A stretch of DNA of 64,000 nt from Nitrospira sp. Lineage in GTDB: Bacteria; Nitrospirota; Nitrospiria; Nitrospirales; Nitrospiraceae. Location: positions 186,001-250,000 of the forward strand of contig JARFXO010000005.1 of the NCBI GenBank assembly GCA_029194665.1, written 5' to 3'. This document shows, one piece after another, positions 37,799 through 46,255 of the stretch. Position numbers and translations under genes: made by a program. The number at the start of each line of letters is the position of its first letter. Position 1 is the first letter of the stretch. The notes beneath the pieces were generated by a model. That model was given only the letters and a program-made list of their open reading frames with translations, was not told the DNA's origin and ran no database searches.

Positions 37799-38266
37799 CT
37801 AGGCCGAAGGCTCTTCCAGCTCTTGCTTCTTCACCACATGGACCGTCACGGTCGCCACCACATCTCTGGGCATCTTGATGGGAACAGCCACCGAACCGAG
37901 TTCCTTGATCGGTTGTGCCAGTTGGATCTTTCGCCGATCCACCGTAACACCTTGCTCGGCCAACCCTTCCGCGATGTCTTTGGCGGTGACGGAACCGAAC
38001 ATCTTATCGTCTTTCCCGACCTGCGCCTCGATCGTCAGGACGATCGCCGACACCTTCTTGGCGTGGGTTTCAATTTCCAGCTTTTCCTTCTTGGCCTTCT
38101 CGGCCGCCACTCGTTTGGCATGTTCAACGGCCTTGATGCTTCGACCATCGGCTTCGACGGCCTTACGGCGTGGTAAGAGATAGTTCCTCGCAAATCCATC
38201 GGCGACGTTGATGAGATCGCCGAGATGCCCCACCCCTTCCAGGGTTTCTTGAAGAATGACTTTCAT
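37799..38266 (-). CDS. rplI: 50S ribosomal protein L9
   Basis: A 155-residue protein: N-terminal L9 domain (MKVILQETLEGVGHLGDLIN, GFARNYLLPRRKA), long connecting helix and C-terminal domain (DDKMFGSVTAKDIAEGL). Binds 23S rRNA near L1. GAAGGAG precedes the start. Not accompanied here by rpsF/rpsR. Confidence 0.95.
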   Translation of the reverse strand: MKVILQETLEGVGHLGDLINVADGFARNYLLPRRKAVEADGRSIKAVEHAKRVAAEKAKKEKLEIETHAKKVSAIVLTIEAQVGKDDKMFGSVTAKDIAEGLAEQGVTVDRRKIQLAQPIKELGSVAVPIKMPRDVVATVTVHVVKKQELEEPSA

Positions 38267-38387
38267 CCCCGTACTCCTTCAGGTAGTAAAGTGGTAAACA
38301 ATACTGATCCGGCTGCAGAATGTCAATTCTCAGCTCGGGTAAGAGGTTCGGATGACTTGATAGGGATGGAGGCGGGAGGTCCTGAAA

Positions 38388-39713
38388 TTACTTCATCCGA
38401 TGGAATTCGACGATGTCGCCCTGCCCATCGAGCTCCAGCGTAATAGGGGTCCCTTCTCTTGCCCCACTCAGCGAAGATTTCCCAAAATCTGCCGGGTAGG
38501 TCTGTTCACCCTCGGGGGTCCAAAGCCTGACACTGGATCGATCCGGATCGGCAAATTCCAATGGGCCTGTGATGAACCGCCGGATCGGTGCAGAATCGCT
38601 GGACGCGGAGAGATCCGCCACGAGGTGGTGGTCATGCATACGCAAGGTCAAGATTTGCCCGACCTTGGCGTTTTTGATCCCTATCTTGGCGTTGACGTTG
38701 ACAATGCCGATGGGAGTCCGAAAAAAAATGAAATTGGACTTCAGTTTTGAGATGGTTCCGGTCAGCAACAGGTGCGCCTTGGACCCATTGGTAGCCACTT
38801 GACCGATCTGAAGATCGAACTGGAGGTCGTGCACGCCGATGACGTTGTCCTTTCCGTCAACTTCGACCGTCACCGAGTCGCCCTCCTTGCGGGAGGTGAG
38901 TGCCCGCTCAAATGTGCCCATGTGAAAGGCCCTCTCACCTTCCGGTGTCCAGCCCACCAACTGTGTGCCGTTTGCCTGGTCTTGCTTGAACGGTCCAGTC
39001 AGATAGCGGTGGACGAGTGTTCCATCGGTTCGCTTGACGATATCCACGACGACATGGTCCTCGTGGATCCAAAAGAACACCTCTTGCGAGGCGGGGACGG
39101 TTTTGAGCGTGGTCTTTGAACTGAGCGACATAAGCCCAATCGGTGTTTTCAGGAAGACGATGCCAGGCTTGGCCCGCCAGACCCGACCCGTCAGCATGAT
39201 GGAAGGATTCGCTTCAGCGAGAACGGGAGCTGGAGGACTAGGTTCCTGTTGAGCTGTCGGCGGATTGTCGGTTTGTGGCTGAGCGGCCGGAGAGGTGTCG
39301 GGGGGCTGAGCGGGCAGAGTTTCGCTACTCTGAGGCGGAACGGCTACTGGAGCGTCGTGCTGTGAGTCAGTGGGGACAACCGCCTCTGCCTCGGACTGTC
39401 TGGGTGCTGATTGATCGGTCTGCGGTGTCGTCGGTGCCGAGACATTGACCTCTGATTCCGAGGACTGCGTCTGAGGTTGCGTCGTTACAGGGTCATTGAC
39501 CACAGATTCCGAGGGCTGCCTAGGTGCCGCTTGATCAGTCTTGGGTTGAGTCGATGGAGAGGTATCGAGCTGAGTTTCCAAGGGAGTAGGATCGGAGGGC
39601 GGCGTCTGAGCCTTCTCTCCGTCCGCGAGACTTGCTGTGGCGCACCCAGCATTGACTGTTCCGAGGAGAAACAACGCTTGGAATAACCGTCTGGTATATG
39701 AAAGCCGATCCAT
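38388..39713 (-). CDS. Secreted proline/glutamine-rich protein with two tandem beta domains
   Basis: A 441-residue protein with a signal segment (LFQALFLLGTVNAGC, possible lipobox Cys24). A low-complexity Pro/Gln/Ser/Thr linker of about 140 residues follows, then two tandem homologous domains of about 125 residues (VFLKTPIGLMSLSSKT and IFFRTPIGIVNVNAK are the matching openings; HEDHVVVDIV and HDHHLVADLS also match). Envelope protein of unknown function. Confidence 0.65.
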   Translation of the reverse strand: MDRLSYTRRLFQALFLLGTVNAGCATASLADGEKAQTPPSDPTPLETQLDTSPSTQPKTDQAAPRQPSESVVNDPVTTQPQTQSSESEVNVSAPTTPQTDQSAPRQSEAEAVVPTDSQHDAPVAVPPQSSETLPAQPPDTSPAAQPQTDNPPTAQQEPSPPAPVLAEANPSIMLTGRVWRAKPGIVFLKTPIGLMSLSSKTTLKTVPASQEVFFWIHEDHVVVDIVKRTDGTLVHRYLTGPFKQDQANGTQLVGWTPEGERAFHMGTFERALTSRKEGDSVTVEVDGKDNVIGVHDLQFDLQIGQVATNGSKAHLLLTGTISKLKSNFIFFRTPIGIVNVNAKIGIKNAKVGQILTLRMHDHHLVADLSASSDSAPIRRFITGPLEFADPDRSSVRLWTPEGEQTYPADFGKSSLSGAREGTPITLELDGQGDIVEFHRMK

Positions 39714-40008
39714 AGGACGCGAGGGTGTTCAGTATGGAAGTGGTGAATCGTTCGTTCAGTCTAAATGAAAACCCCTCGAACTGGGATATATATCTGTTTT
39801 ACAGCGCTTCGATCAACTCACCGATGATCTATGCGAATAGCATGAGCTCAGAATTGGAGTCAACCCGAAAGCGGGTTTATTCGAGAGAGGTGTCCACTAA
39901 ACCAGGACTAGCTCAGTCCCTCGTCCGTCTATTTTTGTGTTCAAGGGCTCAGATAAGATATCAAGAGTTCGCAGCGGACTATGTCCGAATGGGGAGGAGG
40001 ACTCAAGG

Positions 40009-40734
40009 ATGCAGACGAATGCCGCCGAGGTCGTCCGAGCCCATGATCTCACACACGATGTCCGTGAGCTCGACTTGCGATTGATCTCGCCTGCGACACT
40101 GGACTTCCAGCCGGGGCAATTCATTTCTTTTGAGATTCCCGTCGCGGGGAGGCCGCATCCGATGACACGTGCCTATTCGATTGCCTCGCCGCCCAGTCAA
40201 CGGAGCCTCCTGACATTGGTCTTCAACCGCGTGGACCACGGACCAGGGTCGACATGGCTCTTTGGTCTCAAACCCGGCGATCTGGTCCATTTCAAAGGAC
40301 CGGCGGGAAGCTTTCGTCTGCGCGACGATGCGCCACGCAACCTCCTGTTTGTCGCGACCGGCACGGGGATTGCCCCGATCCGGTCCATGCTCCATACCCT
40401 GTTACCCAAAGCCACCCCACGGAGCGTGTCCTTGCTATGGGGTCTCCGAGCCCAGCGGGATCTGTACTATCAGGAAGAGCTGCACGAACTAGTGGCCAGG
40501 CATCCCATGTTTCACTGGACCATCACATTGTCTCGTCCCGAGCCGGGATGGACCGGTCCGACCGGTCGCGTCACCGCTCTGGTGCAGGAGCGTGTCAAGA
40601 CGGTGGACAACCTCGCCGTGTATCTCTGCGGAAACGGCGGCATGATTAAGGACGTGACCGACTTTCTCCGCTCGAAAGGTCTCTGCCCGATCTATCGCGA
40701 GAAGTGGTACGACGAAGAGAATGAAGAGTCGTGA
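40009..40734 (+). CDS. FAD/NAD(P)-binding ferredoxin reductase-like oxidoreductase
   Basis: A 241-residue FNR-type reductase: FAD motif RAYSIASPP, FKGPAGSF, NAD(P) pocket LLFVATGTGIAPIRSM, the CGNGGM motif near the end, and no iron-sulfur domain. It could reduce an unknown electron-carrier or oxygenase partner. Start 40009 follows GGAGGAGG at about 9 nt. Confidence 0.85.
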   Translation: MQTNAAEVVRAHDLTHDVRELDLRLISPATLDFQPGQFISFEIPVAGRPHPMTRAYSIASPPSQRSLLTLVFNRVDHGPGSTWLFGLKPGDLVHFKGPAGSFRLRDDAPRNLLFVATGTGIAPIRSMLHTLLPKATPRSVSLLWGLRAQRDLYYQEELHELVARHPMFHWTITLSRPEPGWTGPTGRVTALVQERVKTVDNLAVYLCGNGGMIKDVTDFLRSKGLCPIYREKWYDEENEES

Positions 40735-40750
40735 CAGTTCTGTTCATGAG

Positions 40751-40855
40751 CTGGCCCGGATTTCGTGGACATGAGGGTAAGACCTGCCGGGAGAAACGCG
40801 AAGCGGAGGGCCCATACGCGTGCACCGAGTCCATCAAGGCAATGGTTCCTGACGG
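40751..40855 (+). repeat. About 105-nt dispersed repeat, copy A
   Basis: A stretch starting CTGGCCCGGATTTCGTGG and including TACGCGTG recurs at about 42433-42534 with roughly 80% identity by eye. The two copies flank the symporter gene in direct orientation. May be a decayed mobile-element remnant. Confidence 0.55.
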
Positions 40856-40862
40856 CTTTCTC

Positions 40863-42158
40863 TCACTCGGTCGGAGCAGTGGACTTGCCAACATCGAGCA
40901 AAATGGCGACGAGCATATCGCTCATGACGTTAACGCCGGAACGGGCACGGGCGATGATCCAGTCGACCGTCATGATGAGAGGAATCGCAGCAAGAATAAC
41001 GTGATCCGGCAGACCAACGGCAGACAGGACGAGCGGCAGCACGATCATGCCCGCTTCGGGAATGCCGGCCACGCCGGCTCCGGCGATGATGGAAGCCACG
41101 ACGATCACGATTTGTTTCGACATCGACAGGTCATAGCCGAGGGCATGGGCCAGGAACAGCGCGGCCATCGCTTCATAGAGCGTGATGCCGTCGTTATTGA
41201 GGTTCGTGCCGACACAGGCCGCGAGGCGCGCTGACTGTGCCGAGACCTGCATCCGTTCGAGACACCGGAGCGTGATGGGCACCGTGGCCAGACTGCTGTT
41301 ACATGAAAGACCCGTCATGATCGCATCGGCTCCCTGTCCGATGTACACCTTGGGTGATTTCTTCCCGACGACCCACGCCACCAGCGGATAGTAGAGTAGT
41401 GCATGTACCGTCAGGCCCAGGAGCATGGTGACGAGGAAGATCCACAACGTAGAGAACACTCCGAGACCGGATGTACCGACGACATTTGCCACGACGCCGC
41501 ACACAGCGAAGGGGACGACCAGGATGACCCACCAGAGAATCGTCACCAACCAGCCATAGGTTTGCTCAATGACCCAGGCGACACGATCAAGGAGTCCGCC
41601 GGCCTGGCCGCCCTTCGTGCTGGCCCACCGCAATACGAGCCCCATCCCGAGCGCCATCAGCACGACGCCGATAATGTTATTGCTTCCAAACGGATCGGCG
41701 ATCGTCCGTGGAAGGTAGGCCAGCAAGTCTTCGAGTGGATGCTCCGATGGGGTAAAGGCCGGTTTGAGCGTTGTGCCCGGCACGACCTGAAGTAACTCCT
41801 CCACATGACCTTGCCAGGATTTGCCAGGCTGCCAGAGATTCATGATGGTCAGTCCGATCAGCATGGCTACGGAGACATTGACGAGACAGATTGCGATGAG
41901 CTTCGCGCCCTGGCGCAACGGCAAACTGGCGCGGATCAGCGAATCCATAATCGCGAAGAACATAAGCGGCACGGCCAGTGTCTTCAGCAGCCAGACCACC
42001 CACAGCCCAAGTTTCCCCAGTTGTTCGTTGCGCAACCCGTTGAGGTAGGGCTCCTGACCAAAGACCATGCCGAGCGTTGCACCGCAAATCACGGCGACGA
42101 GCACTTGCGCATAGAGGGGGAACGGATTACGTCGTGACGTCTCGCGTATCGTCATCAT
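40863..42158 (-). CDS. Dicarboxylate/amino-acid:cation symporter (DAACS family)
   Basis: A 431-residue transporter with about eight membrane helices plus re-entrant hairpins: SCNSSLATVPITL, TNLNNDGITLYEA (normally NMDGT), GAGVAGIPEAGMIVLPLVL and VDWIIARARSGVNV. GltP/DctA relatives move glutamate, aspartate or C4-dicarboxylates with Na+ or H+. The substrate cannot be assigned because NMDGT is changed. Confidence 0.88.
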   Translation of the reverse strand: MMTIRETSRRNPFPLYAQVLVAVICGATLGMVFGQEPYLNGLRNEQLGKLGLWVVWLLKTLAVPLMFFAIMDSLIRASLPLRQGAKLIAICLVNVSVAMLIGLTIMNLWQPGKSWQGHVEELLQVVPGTTLKPAFTPSEHPLEDLLAYLPRTIADPFGSNNIIGVVLMALGMGLVLRWASTKGGQAGGLLDRVAWVIEQTYGWLVTILWWVILVVPFAVCGVVANVVGTSGLGVFSTLWIFLVTMLLGLTVHALLYYPLVAWVVGKKSPKVYIGQGADAIMTGLSCNSSLATVPITLRCLERMQVSAQSARLAACVGTNLNNDGITLYEAMAALFLAHALGYDLSMSKQIVIVVASIIAGAGVAGIPEAGMIVLPLVLSAVGLPDHVILAAIPLIMTVDWIIARARSGVNVMSDMLVAILLDVGKSTAPTE

Positions 42159-42432
42159 GGGGGCCGCGGCAGCTTACCCGGTTTCGTTCAATGAAACCAC
42201 GTCCTCAACCGGCATGACGATTCCATCCTCTCCTTCCCCACGAATTGATGCAATCAACGACCGTCCGATGAAGACGATCAGTCCATCCGATTCATCGCCC
42301 CATACAAGGTCTTGTCGATGCACAGAGTATCGATGAAACCCTTACCGTCGAAAGCAGCTCCCGTGAAGTGATGTTTGCCGCGAACGAGGGGAAAAGAGGA
42401 CAGGAGGGGAAAAGCGGAAAAAGGGGACTGGG

Positions 42433-42534
42433 CTGGCTGGATTTCGTGGACATCAGGGTAGGATCCGCCGGGAACGACGCGGAGCGGACGGCCCGTACGC
42501 GTGTACGTAGTCTATCAAGCAATGGTTCGTGACA
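42433..42534 (+). repeat. Dispersed repeat, copy B
   Basis: Counterpart of 40751-40855 on the other side of the symporter gene. The gap 42159-42679 also contains a purine-rich tract near 42390-42430 and no gene. Confidence 0.5.
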
Positions 42535-42679
42535 CCTTTTTTGTTTTCCCAATGTTACGTATCTTCCCCTCGACTCTGTCTGGGGAGCTCTGGACATGGG
42601 TGCACCTCTCGGCTACACTTCGCTGCCTGTCGAGGGGCGCATCAGGATGAGCTTCCCGCTGAAACTGTTCGCGTAGAGT

Positions 42680-43348
42680 ATGCGACTGCCGATCCTACCA
42701 GTATTGCGGGTTCCTCTCGTGCTGTGCTGGTTGTGTCTCTCCCTCCCGGTCGACCTCTCTGCTTTCGAGACACTGTCGTATCAACCGCGAGACAATCGCT
42801 CCGAAGGGATCAAGCCCAAGCCTGTCGGTGGGTACGACCTCGAACTGCGTTCGGTTCTCGCGGATTTTCGGGAGGCAGCGAGTGAGTTGCCGCCGACGCT
42901 GCCTGTACGATTTTTCTTGAAAGAGCCGACGCCGGTTTCTCTCACCGTGAGGGAGCAGCGCTATAAAGATTTCTACTGGTTGGATCAGGTCGTTCCGACA
43001 AGTCCATGGAACGCCGGTTTCAATGAATTCAGCTGGCCGACCGGCGATGTCCTTCGGCAGGTCGATCATAGGTTTCCGATCGAGAATCTGGGTGTCCTGG
43101 CTCGGCTCAAGAAAGATGGGCCGTCCGCTGATGAACTGGTGGCGCCGGCGATTCTCTATCACACCAGACTGCCGTCTGCTGTGGCGGCCTACCTGTTCAC
43201 GATGAAGCCGGCCAGCGACGCACGGATGAAGATTCAGGTCTTTACAGCGACTGGCGATACGGCTGTCTGGGAGAGTGCCGTTCCTCTCGCGGCGGGGGAT
43301 CAGCCGGTGTTGATGCGCTGGCCGGTCGCTTCGTCATCAAGCAAATAG
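42680..43348 (+). CDS. Secreted hypothetical protein
   Basis: A 222-residue protein with a signal peptide (VPLVLCWLCLSLPVDLSA) and a mixed beta region (LPVRFFLKEPTPVSLTVREQ, VAAYLFTMKPASDARMKI). No family recognised. It precedes a protease-like/FGE gene on the same strand; a joint role is possible but unproven. Confidence 0.55.
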   Translation: MRLPILPVLRVPLVLCWLCLSLPVDLSAFETLSYQPRDNRSEGIKPKPVGGYDLELRSVLADFREAASELPPTLPVRFFLKEPTPVSLTVREQRYKDFYWLDQVVPTSPWNAGFNEFSWPTGDVLRQVDHRFPIENLGVLARLKKDGPSADELVAPAILYHTRLPSAVAAYLFTMKPASDARMKIQVFTATGDTAVWESAVPLAAGDQPVLMRWPVASSSSK

Positions 43349-43377
43349 AATGGTCGACGACGAGGCCTGGCATTCGA

Positions 43378-43560
43378 TTGGTCTTGGATGGTGTTGCGGG
43401 GCATGTTGCCACAACGTCAGGCGACTTCAAACGGGATCATCGCCTGACCCGCTATGCTCGACTCATACACAACAGCAAGCTCATGGCAATGTTGGCCATA
43501 ATGGGATGGTTCGTCCCGACCCTGATCGGCGCGCGGAAGTTGCTGAAGGAGTTGCGGTGA
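43378..43560 (+). CDS. Possible small membrane protein upstream of the protease-like gene
   Basis: A 60-codon frame with a hydrophobic segment (LMAMLAIMGWFVPTLIGA) whose TGA overlaps the GTG start of the next gene (GTGA). The coupling is the main argument; the TTG start lacks a clear SD. Confidence 0.3.
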   Translation: MVLDGVAGHVATTSGDFKRDHRLTRYARLIHNSKLMAMLAIMGWFVPTLIGARKLLKELR

Positions 43561-45011
43561 AGGTTGCTCGATGGCTGCACAGTGTCGGCTTGGTTGTGCT
43601 CGTTCTAGCTGCTGCGATGCCGAGCGCGGCGCAATCGATCGAAGACCTCAAGAAGGGCGTGGTGAAGATCACGGCGCAGGCAGAGGGCAAGATCAAAGTT
43701 GGGACCGGGTTCATCGTGCGGCTGGAAACGGACAGGGTCTATGTCCTGACCGCCGCGCACGTCGTCGAAGGAGATCCGAAGCCATTGCTGACCTTCTATA
43801 GGCAACAGGACGCGCAGTATCCCGCCACGGTCCGGAACGCGGAAGGGAATGCAGAGGGAGGCTTGGCCATCTTGGTGGCGAAGTTGCCGCCTGCCGCCCT
43901 GACGGGCATCGCGGCCCTGGCCTTGGATACGACCACCAAACTGTCCGGTGGGGAAGCCATGCTGACGATTGGGTTTCCCCGCACTGGAGGGCAATGGGCT
44001 GTGATCAAGGGCGATGTGACGTCCCGGGAGGGGCGGATCCTGAACCTCGACGCCAACATCCAAGAAGGAAATTCAGGTGGCCCGATCATCCACGGCGGCA
44101 AGGTGGTCGGGCTCGTGACCGCGCGCGGGAGCAACTATGGATCGGGCGTCACTGCCGCGAGCGCCCACGACTATCTTGAGGGGTTCAACGTGACCCCACA
44201 CGCCGGAAGCGCTCACGAGCCTGTTGCCTCTCCATCCGCTCCTGTTCCTCGCGAAGCTGTCCAACAACCAAAGAAAGATTTTGCCACCCAGATGCGCGGC
44301 AAAGACGGCGCGCCGATGCTGCTGGTGCCGGCAGGGGAGTTCATGATGGGCTCGCGCGAAAATGACAAGAGTGCGCAAAACGATGAACGGCCGGCCCATC
44401 CTGTGTATCTGGACGCGTTCTATATCGATCAATATGAAGTCACGACGTCTCACTATGCCACATCCTTCCAAGAGACGAACCGGGCCGAGCCCAAATACTG
44501 GTCGGAACAGGTCCTGAAGCAGCATGGGGGCAAGCCGGTGGTGGGAGTGAATTGGCACGACGCAACGGCGTACTGTGCGTGGGGCGGAAAACGCTTGCCG
44601 ACGGAAGCGGAATGGGAAAAAGCTGCGCGAGGCACCGACCAGCGAATCTATCCTTGGGGGAATCAGCCCCCCTCTGAGCAGCGAGCGAATTTTAATCGCT
44701 GTTGTGATTTCAAAGACTATGGTGTTCTGACCGATGTGGGGTCGTATGAGCAAGGGAAGAGTCCCTACAGCGTCTATGAGATGGCCGGCAATGTCTGGGA
44801 GTGGACGGCGGACTGGTATGACGAGAATTATTACGGCAAGAGTCCGGAGCGCAATCCGAAAGGACCTTCGAGCGGTGAATTTCGCGTGATCCGCGGTGGG
44901 TCCTGGGACGATGTTCCGGTCAACGTCCGGTCTGCTAACCGGAACTGGTACATACCCTCGAGTCGGTACGGTCTTATCGGGTTCCGTTGCGCCCAGGACG
45001 TTCCGAAATAA
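43557..45011 (+). CDS. Secreted trypsin-like protease-domain/FGE-sulfatase-domain fusion
   Basis: A 484-residue protein starting at GTG with AAGGAG 6 nt before. After a signal peptide (LVVLVLAAAMPSAAQ) comes a trypsin-like fold: H68 in VLTAAHVV and S173 in QEGNSGGPIIHG. The usual Asp position appears to be Gly (EGGLAILVAKL). After a proline-rich linker comes a formylglycine-generating-enzyme-like (SUMF) domain: LLVPAGEFMMGS, WGGKRLPTEAEWEKAARG, EMAGNVWEWTADWYD and GFRC. SUMF domains often bind or modify sulfatases, or act as non-enzymatic C-type-lectin-like modules. Protease activity is doubtful. Confidence 0.78.
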   Translation: MKVARWLHSVGLVVLVLAAAMPSAAQSIEDLKKGVVKITAQAEGKIKVGTGFIVRLETDRVYVLTAAHVVEGDPKPLLTFYRQQDAQYPATVRNAEGNAEGGLAILVAKLPPAALTGIAALALDTTTKLSGGEAMLTIGFPRTGGQWAVIKGDVTSREGRILNLDANIQEGNSGGPIIHGGKVVGLVTARGSNYGSGVTAASAHDYLEGFNVTPHAGSAHEPVASPSAPVPREAVQQPKKDFATQMRGKDGAPMLLVPAGEFMMGSRENDKSAQNDERPAHPVYLDAFYIDQYEVTTSHYATSFQETNRAEPKYWSEQVLKQHGGKPVVGVNWHDATAYCAWGGKRLPTEAEWEKAARGTDQRIYPWGNQPPSEQRANFNRCCDFKDYGVLTDVGSYEQGKSPYSVYEMAGNVWEWTADWYDENYYGKSPERNPKGPSSGEFRVIRGGSWDDVPVNVRSANRNWYIPSSRYGLIGFRCAQDVPK

Positions 45012-45208
45012 CCTTTTCACTTTGACCCTGTTTCCTTTTCTCCGGGACTTGGATTTTCTTCCCGGCCGCGAGATCAAGGAGACCGGTGGTTGCGTTCCCT
45101 GCGAGCGTCAGTAGGAGACGTTCAGCAGGCGCTCATTGTAGGGGATCAGGGAGAGAAGGCCGGCCACCAGGCACTGTGGGACGCGGGATCTTCGAACGGG
45201 CGCAGCAC

Positions 45209-45450
45209 TCATTTTTTTCTGACCATGAGGCGGAGCGGCGTGCCGGTGAATGCATACGTCTCACGCAGTTGGTTCTCCAAGTAGCGGAGATATGAAGGTG
45301 TCAGGTCTTCCGGGTGGCCGACAAATAATGCAAAGACCGGCGGTTTGGTGGCCACCTGAGTGATATAGGCGGACTTCGTGATGGCCGACGGCTTGTGTTT
45401 GCGGACCGGCAAGGGATGAGTGACTAAAATCTTCTGCAGCCAGGTATTCC
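45209..45450 (-). pseudogene. Duplicated 3' end of der
   Basis: Nearly identical (a few mismatches) to the last ~240 bases of der at 46256-46495, encoding VATKPPVFALFVGHPEDL and LRLMVRKK. Homology stops around 45450 and there is no start or GTPase domain. Confidence 0.85.
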
Positions 45451-45478
45451 GCTCGTTGTCTATTGAAGGTGCGTCCGG

Positions 45479-45811
45479 TTAGTACAGTTCAATCAGATAT
45501 TCACCCTGCCCAAGATAAGCGAGTATCTGTGGAAAGAGTGGTTGAAACCATCTGGTCAGTGCGGTATTGGAACAGTTTCCAATGCGTATCCACACCACCG
45601 GGGTTTTCTGTGTGGGGGTGAGCAGGAGCAGGTTTTTAAAGTCTTCGTCCTTTGTGATGATGACCTGAGCATTGGCGACGGCGTGATTCTAGATTGCCTG
45701 ATCCGTTGAGAGCAGTATTCCAGCTTCATCGACGTGAACGGCTTGATGACCGAGCGATAGGATGAGCCGAGCCAAGGCTGGGGGGAGTTGAGCATCAATC
45801 AGGAAGTTCAT
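45479..45811 (-). pseudogene. DUF5615-type PIN-like toxin with premature stop
   Basis: A 110-codon frame beginning MNFLIDAQLPPALARLILSL and containing the PIN-like NAQVIITKDEDFKNLLL, broken by a TAG at codon 41 (45689-45691, where NHA follows). All else remains in one frame, so a single substitution likely inactivated it. The ATG overlaps the upstream DUF433 stop (ATGA), the usual coupling in this toxin-antitoxin type. Confidence 0.82.
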
Positions 45812-46032
45812 CCGGCGCGGAGGATGACGTGGTCGGACTGGGCGGCTGCAAACTCAAGGGCTGCCTGAATATCTTCTTTCTCAAGATAGGGATAGTCATG
45901 CAGGATGGTTTCCGGTGAGACGCCCGCAGCAAGGAGGTCGAGTATATCCTTCACTCGGATCCGCATGCCGCGAATACAGGGGCGCCCACCGCACTGGGCT
46001 GGATTGATCGTGATACGCGGAAGCAAGCTCAT
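45808..46032 (-). CDS. DUF433 antitoxin
   Basis: A 74-residue protein with the DUF433 pattern (ITINPAQCGGRPCIRGMRIR, VKDILDLLAAGVSPETIL, YPYLEKEDIQAALEFAA). DUF433 proteins are helical DNA-binding antitoxins paired with DUF5615 toxins. Intact, while the partner toxin is broken. Two in-frame ATGs upstream (46041, 46056) are possible starts. Confidence 0.85.
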   Translation of the reverse strand: MSLLPRITINPAQCGGRPCIRGMRIRVKDILDLLAAGVSPETILHDYPYLEKEDIQAALEFAAAQSDHVILRAG

Positions 46033-46255
46033 GAAAGTCATGTTAACTCTGGCCACATGTGGAGATCAATGTCATTTCCGATAAGTGTCGTGCTAAGAGA
46101 GGCCGGGCTCGTGGTGCCAAACCGAGGTTTCGTTCATGTACCGTCATCACATTGCTGGGGAGGGCGATGCCGTCCGTTCGCATTGTAGGGGGTTGGTGAG
46201 AGAAGGCAAGCACTGAAGAGGTGTCGGAGAGAGGATCTCCGAGATGGTGAGACGG

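Noticed and set aside
45086-45295. Plus-strand short frames opposite the duplicated der end
   Set aside because: They read the complement of the der-derived sequence and have no support.
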